64,000 nucleotides of DNA from Chaetoceros tenuissimus (taxonomy: Eukaryota > Bacillariophyta > Thalassiosirophyceae > Chaetocerotales > Chaetocerotaceae). The notes under the pieces are model-generated. The model did not search any database. It worked only from the letters and a program-made list of their open reading frames with translations, and had not been told where the DNA came from. Below are positions 62,804-64,000 of this stretch, piece after piece (position 1 is the stretch's first letter; the number at the start of each line of letters is the position of its first letter). The stretch covers positions 186,001 to 250,000 of the forward strand of contig BLLK01000040.1 of assembly GCA_021927905.1 (NCBI GenBank), read 5' to 3'. Both the position numbers and the translations under genes were made by a program.

Positions 62804-64000
62804 TTAAGGGGGAACGTCAATCTCATCCAATTCTTTACAAGCCTCTATGAACTCTCTCGTGGATTGAGAAGTGCCTTCTGGGAAGATAAAGGTACCATCC
62901 AATACCGAAGCCGTTGCTGGACCTTCTCCATAATTACCCAATAGTTTGACATATTCTTGATCCAACAACTGGGAACCACCTTCCGTCTGGTGATACTTTT
63001 TCTCATTTTCATTCAGAATTACACGCTCCATATCCTCTTGCTTTGTGTACTCTTTCAACGATCCATCTGGTTGGGTTACCCAGACCTTAGATGTGGATCC
63101 TGCTGAGTTTTTATTAAAAATGTGCTTCTGTATTATGGATGCCTCCTTTTGCTTCTCTCTTGCCAATTGAGATCTAATAATTGTCGCCAATTTCCCTTCT
63201 CCTGCTGCTTCTTTAGCTGCAGCCAGCTGATATCTATGGGAATAGTGCAAGCTTTTAGAATTCTTCTTCAATTCCTTTACTCGAGCTCTGGCCTTGGCCC
63301 TTTCTATCTCAACTTCTTCCACTGACAGTTCCTTATATACTATTCCCAACCTCCTTTGCATGTTGATCATCGTCCTTGCGTGAATGAATTTCTCCTTCTT
63401 AACTTGTGAATATCTCTTGTTCCAGTAATCTCGTATCTGCATCGCTTTGTCAAGTATAGGACTATGAGGATGTTTGTTCTTGTGAAGTTTCCTGCAGGAT
63501 TTTTCTGCTTCCTCTTGACACTGAACAATATCTCTATCAATTGCTTCATACTCTCTCTGTAAATGTGCAGGTAACAGATACACTGCATTGTTATACACTT
63601 GTTCAATTCTCTGAAAAATTCCAGCCTCCAGCATGAGCACCTCCAGCTTCTTTACGTATCGTTGCACCACTCGTGGATCCTTCAGCACCAGTCTTCTAGC
63701 ATCTGGTGGAACAAACTTTGGCTGTAGACAGTTCAGCTTCACCTTGCATACATCCATCCAAATTCCCCTATGGTCACTACCCAACTTAGAGAATGACAAG
63801 AATCCACAATATTCTGCTTCCAATTCTTCCGGACCAAATATTGCATTGATAGGATCATTCTTGGACTTCTTACATGTACGTGGTAGTTTGCCATGCTTCT
63901 TTGCAATCAAATCCGCCAGTCCTCTAAGTTCCATCCATTCCACTACTTCTGAGTACTCTGAGTTAAAGTCCCCCATGACAAAGACCTTTCTCCCCATTTC
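62804..64000 (-). CDS. LINE APE-like endonuclease end and linker (partial, continues beyond the window)
   Basis: The frame is open to the window edge. FVMGDFNSEYSEV and GSDHRGIWMDV are the DFN and SDH signatures of the exonuclease-endonuclease-phosphatase fold that nicks the target for target-primed reverse transcription. A long charged helical linker (residues about 120-330, counted from 63997) leads to the RT. A TAA at 62806-62804 (after DEIDVPP) interrupts it just before the RT; the frame is otherwise continuous (EDSLEDHFAKFVRG). Confidence 0.82.
   Translation of the reverse strand, partial: EMGRKVFVMGDFNSEYSEVVEWMELRGLADLIAKKHGKLPRTCKKSKNDPINAIFGPEELEAEYCGFLSFSKLGSDHRGIWMDVCKVKLNCLQPKFVPPDARRLVLKDPRVVQRYVKKLEVLMLEAGIFQRIEQVYNNAVYLLPAHLQREYEAIDRDIVQCQEEAEKSCRKLHKNKHPHSPILDKAMQIRDYWNKRYSQVKKEKFIHARTMINMQRRLGIVYKELSVEEVEIERAKARARVKELKKNSKSLHYSHRYQLAAAKEAAGEGKLATIIRSQLAREKQKEASIIQKHIFNKNSAGSTSKVWVTQPDGSLKEYTKQEDMERVILNENEKKYHQTEGGSQLLDQEYVKLLGNYGEGPATASVLDGTFIFPEGTSQSTREFIEACKELDEIDVPP

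Larger units (their letters stand above)
57780..64000 (-). mobile_element. LINE (APE endonuclease - RT - RNase H), interrupted, 5' end outside the window
   Basis: On the minus strand the order is endonuclease (from 64000), RT (to about 61945), about 1.7 kb of foreign sequence, and RNase H plus zinc region (60225-57880), then a short 3' tail with a strong hairpin (57827-57852). RNase H downstream of RT and an APE-like endonuclease place it in the I/L1-like LINE group. It carries an in-frame stop between endonuclease and RT and is split in the RT, so it is not autonomous. Confidence 0.85.

Noticed and set aside
1-64000. tRNA, rRNA or CRISPR arrays
   Set aside because: No cloverleaf with conserved TTCRANNY-type arms, no rRNA core, and no regularly spaced short repeats were recognised by eye. 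A tRNAscan/Infernal run would be decisive.

Overview
The window looks like nuclear DNA of a diatom (or a close stramenopile relative). Three things point there. Two genes begin with a signal peptide ending in a phenylalanine-type (ASAF-like) plastid cleavage site. Introns are few, short (76-427 bp) and GT-AG. The transposon load is typical of diatoms: Copia, Ty3/Gypsy, tyrosine-recombinase retroelements, LINEs with an APE-type endonuclease and RNase H, and a pogo-like DNA transposon. The DNA is AT-rich and I cannot name the species.

Host genes. Position 1-679 (-) is the start of an unknown Q/H-rich gene that leaves the window. 1279-6784 (+) is plastid ferredoxin-dependent glutamate synthase (one intron). 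7023-8957 (-) is a plastid-targeted RUS/DUF647 protein (one intron). 16409-19138 (+) is an NSUN2/Trm4 RNA m5C methyltransferase (two introns). 19550-20538 (-) is a single-anchor membrane protein with one frameshift. 20942-21329 (+) is a duplicated fragment of the NSUN2 gene. 21770-22892 (+) is a broken gene with helicase-associated-like and RING-like parts. 50363-51382 (-) is an FkbM-type methyltransferase between two Copia fossils. Glutamate synthase and the RUS protein share a plastid destination, but nothing suggests co-regulation.

Mobile layer. A near-identical-repeat tyrosine-recombinase retrotransposon (PAT/Ngaro-like, layout A1-ORFs-B1-A2-B2) lies at 9157-15472. From 23 to 41.6 kb there is a three-copy family of about 1.5 kb non-coding repeats. 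Each copy has a cluster of tiny, well-formed GT-AG exons on the minus strand beside it. Inside this zone lie a 5'-truncated LINE with an 18-bp target duplication (29507-30497), a 30-bp perfect inverted repeat pair 4.5 kb apart (26627 and 31153), and a Ty3/Gypsy element with 194-bp LTRs and a 5-bp duplication (31436-39130). A pogo-like transposase follows (41889-44558). Then come a broken Copia (about 44895-50340) carrying a nested LINE copy with its own 18-bp target duplication, and further Copia remains (51670-57750). The window ends in a minus-strand LINE (about 57780 to beyond 64000) whose reverse transcriptase is split by about 1.7 kb of foreign sequence holding an unknown gene.

The least explained parts are the three-copy repeat with its tiny exons, the GGCCGGCC inverted repeats, and the unknown gene inside the LINE. 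No tRNA, rRNA or CRISPR array was recognised.
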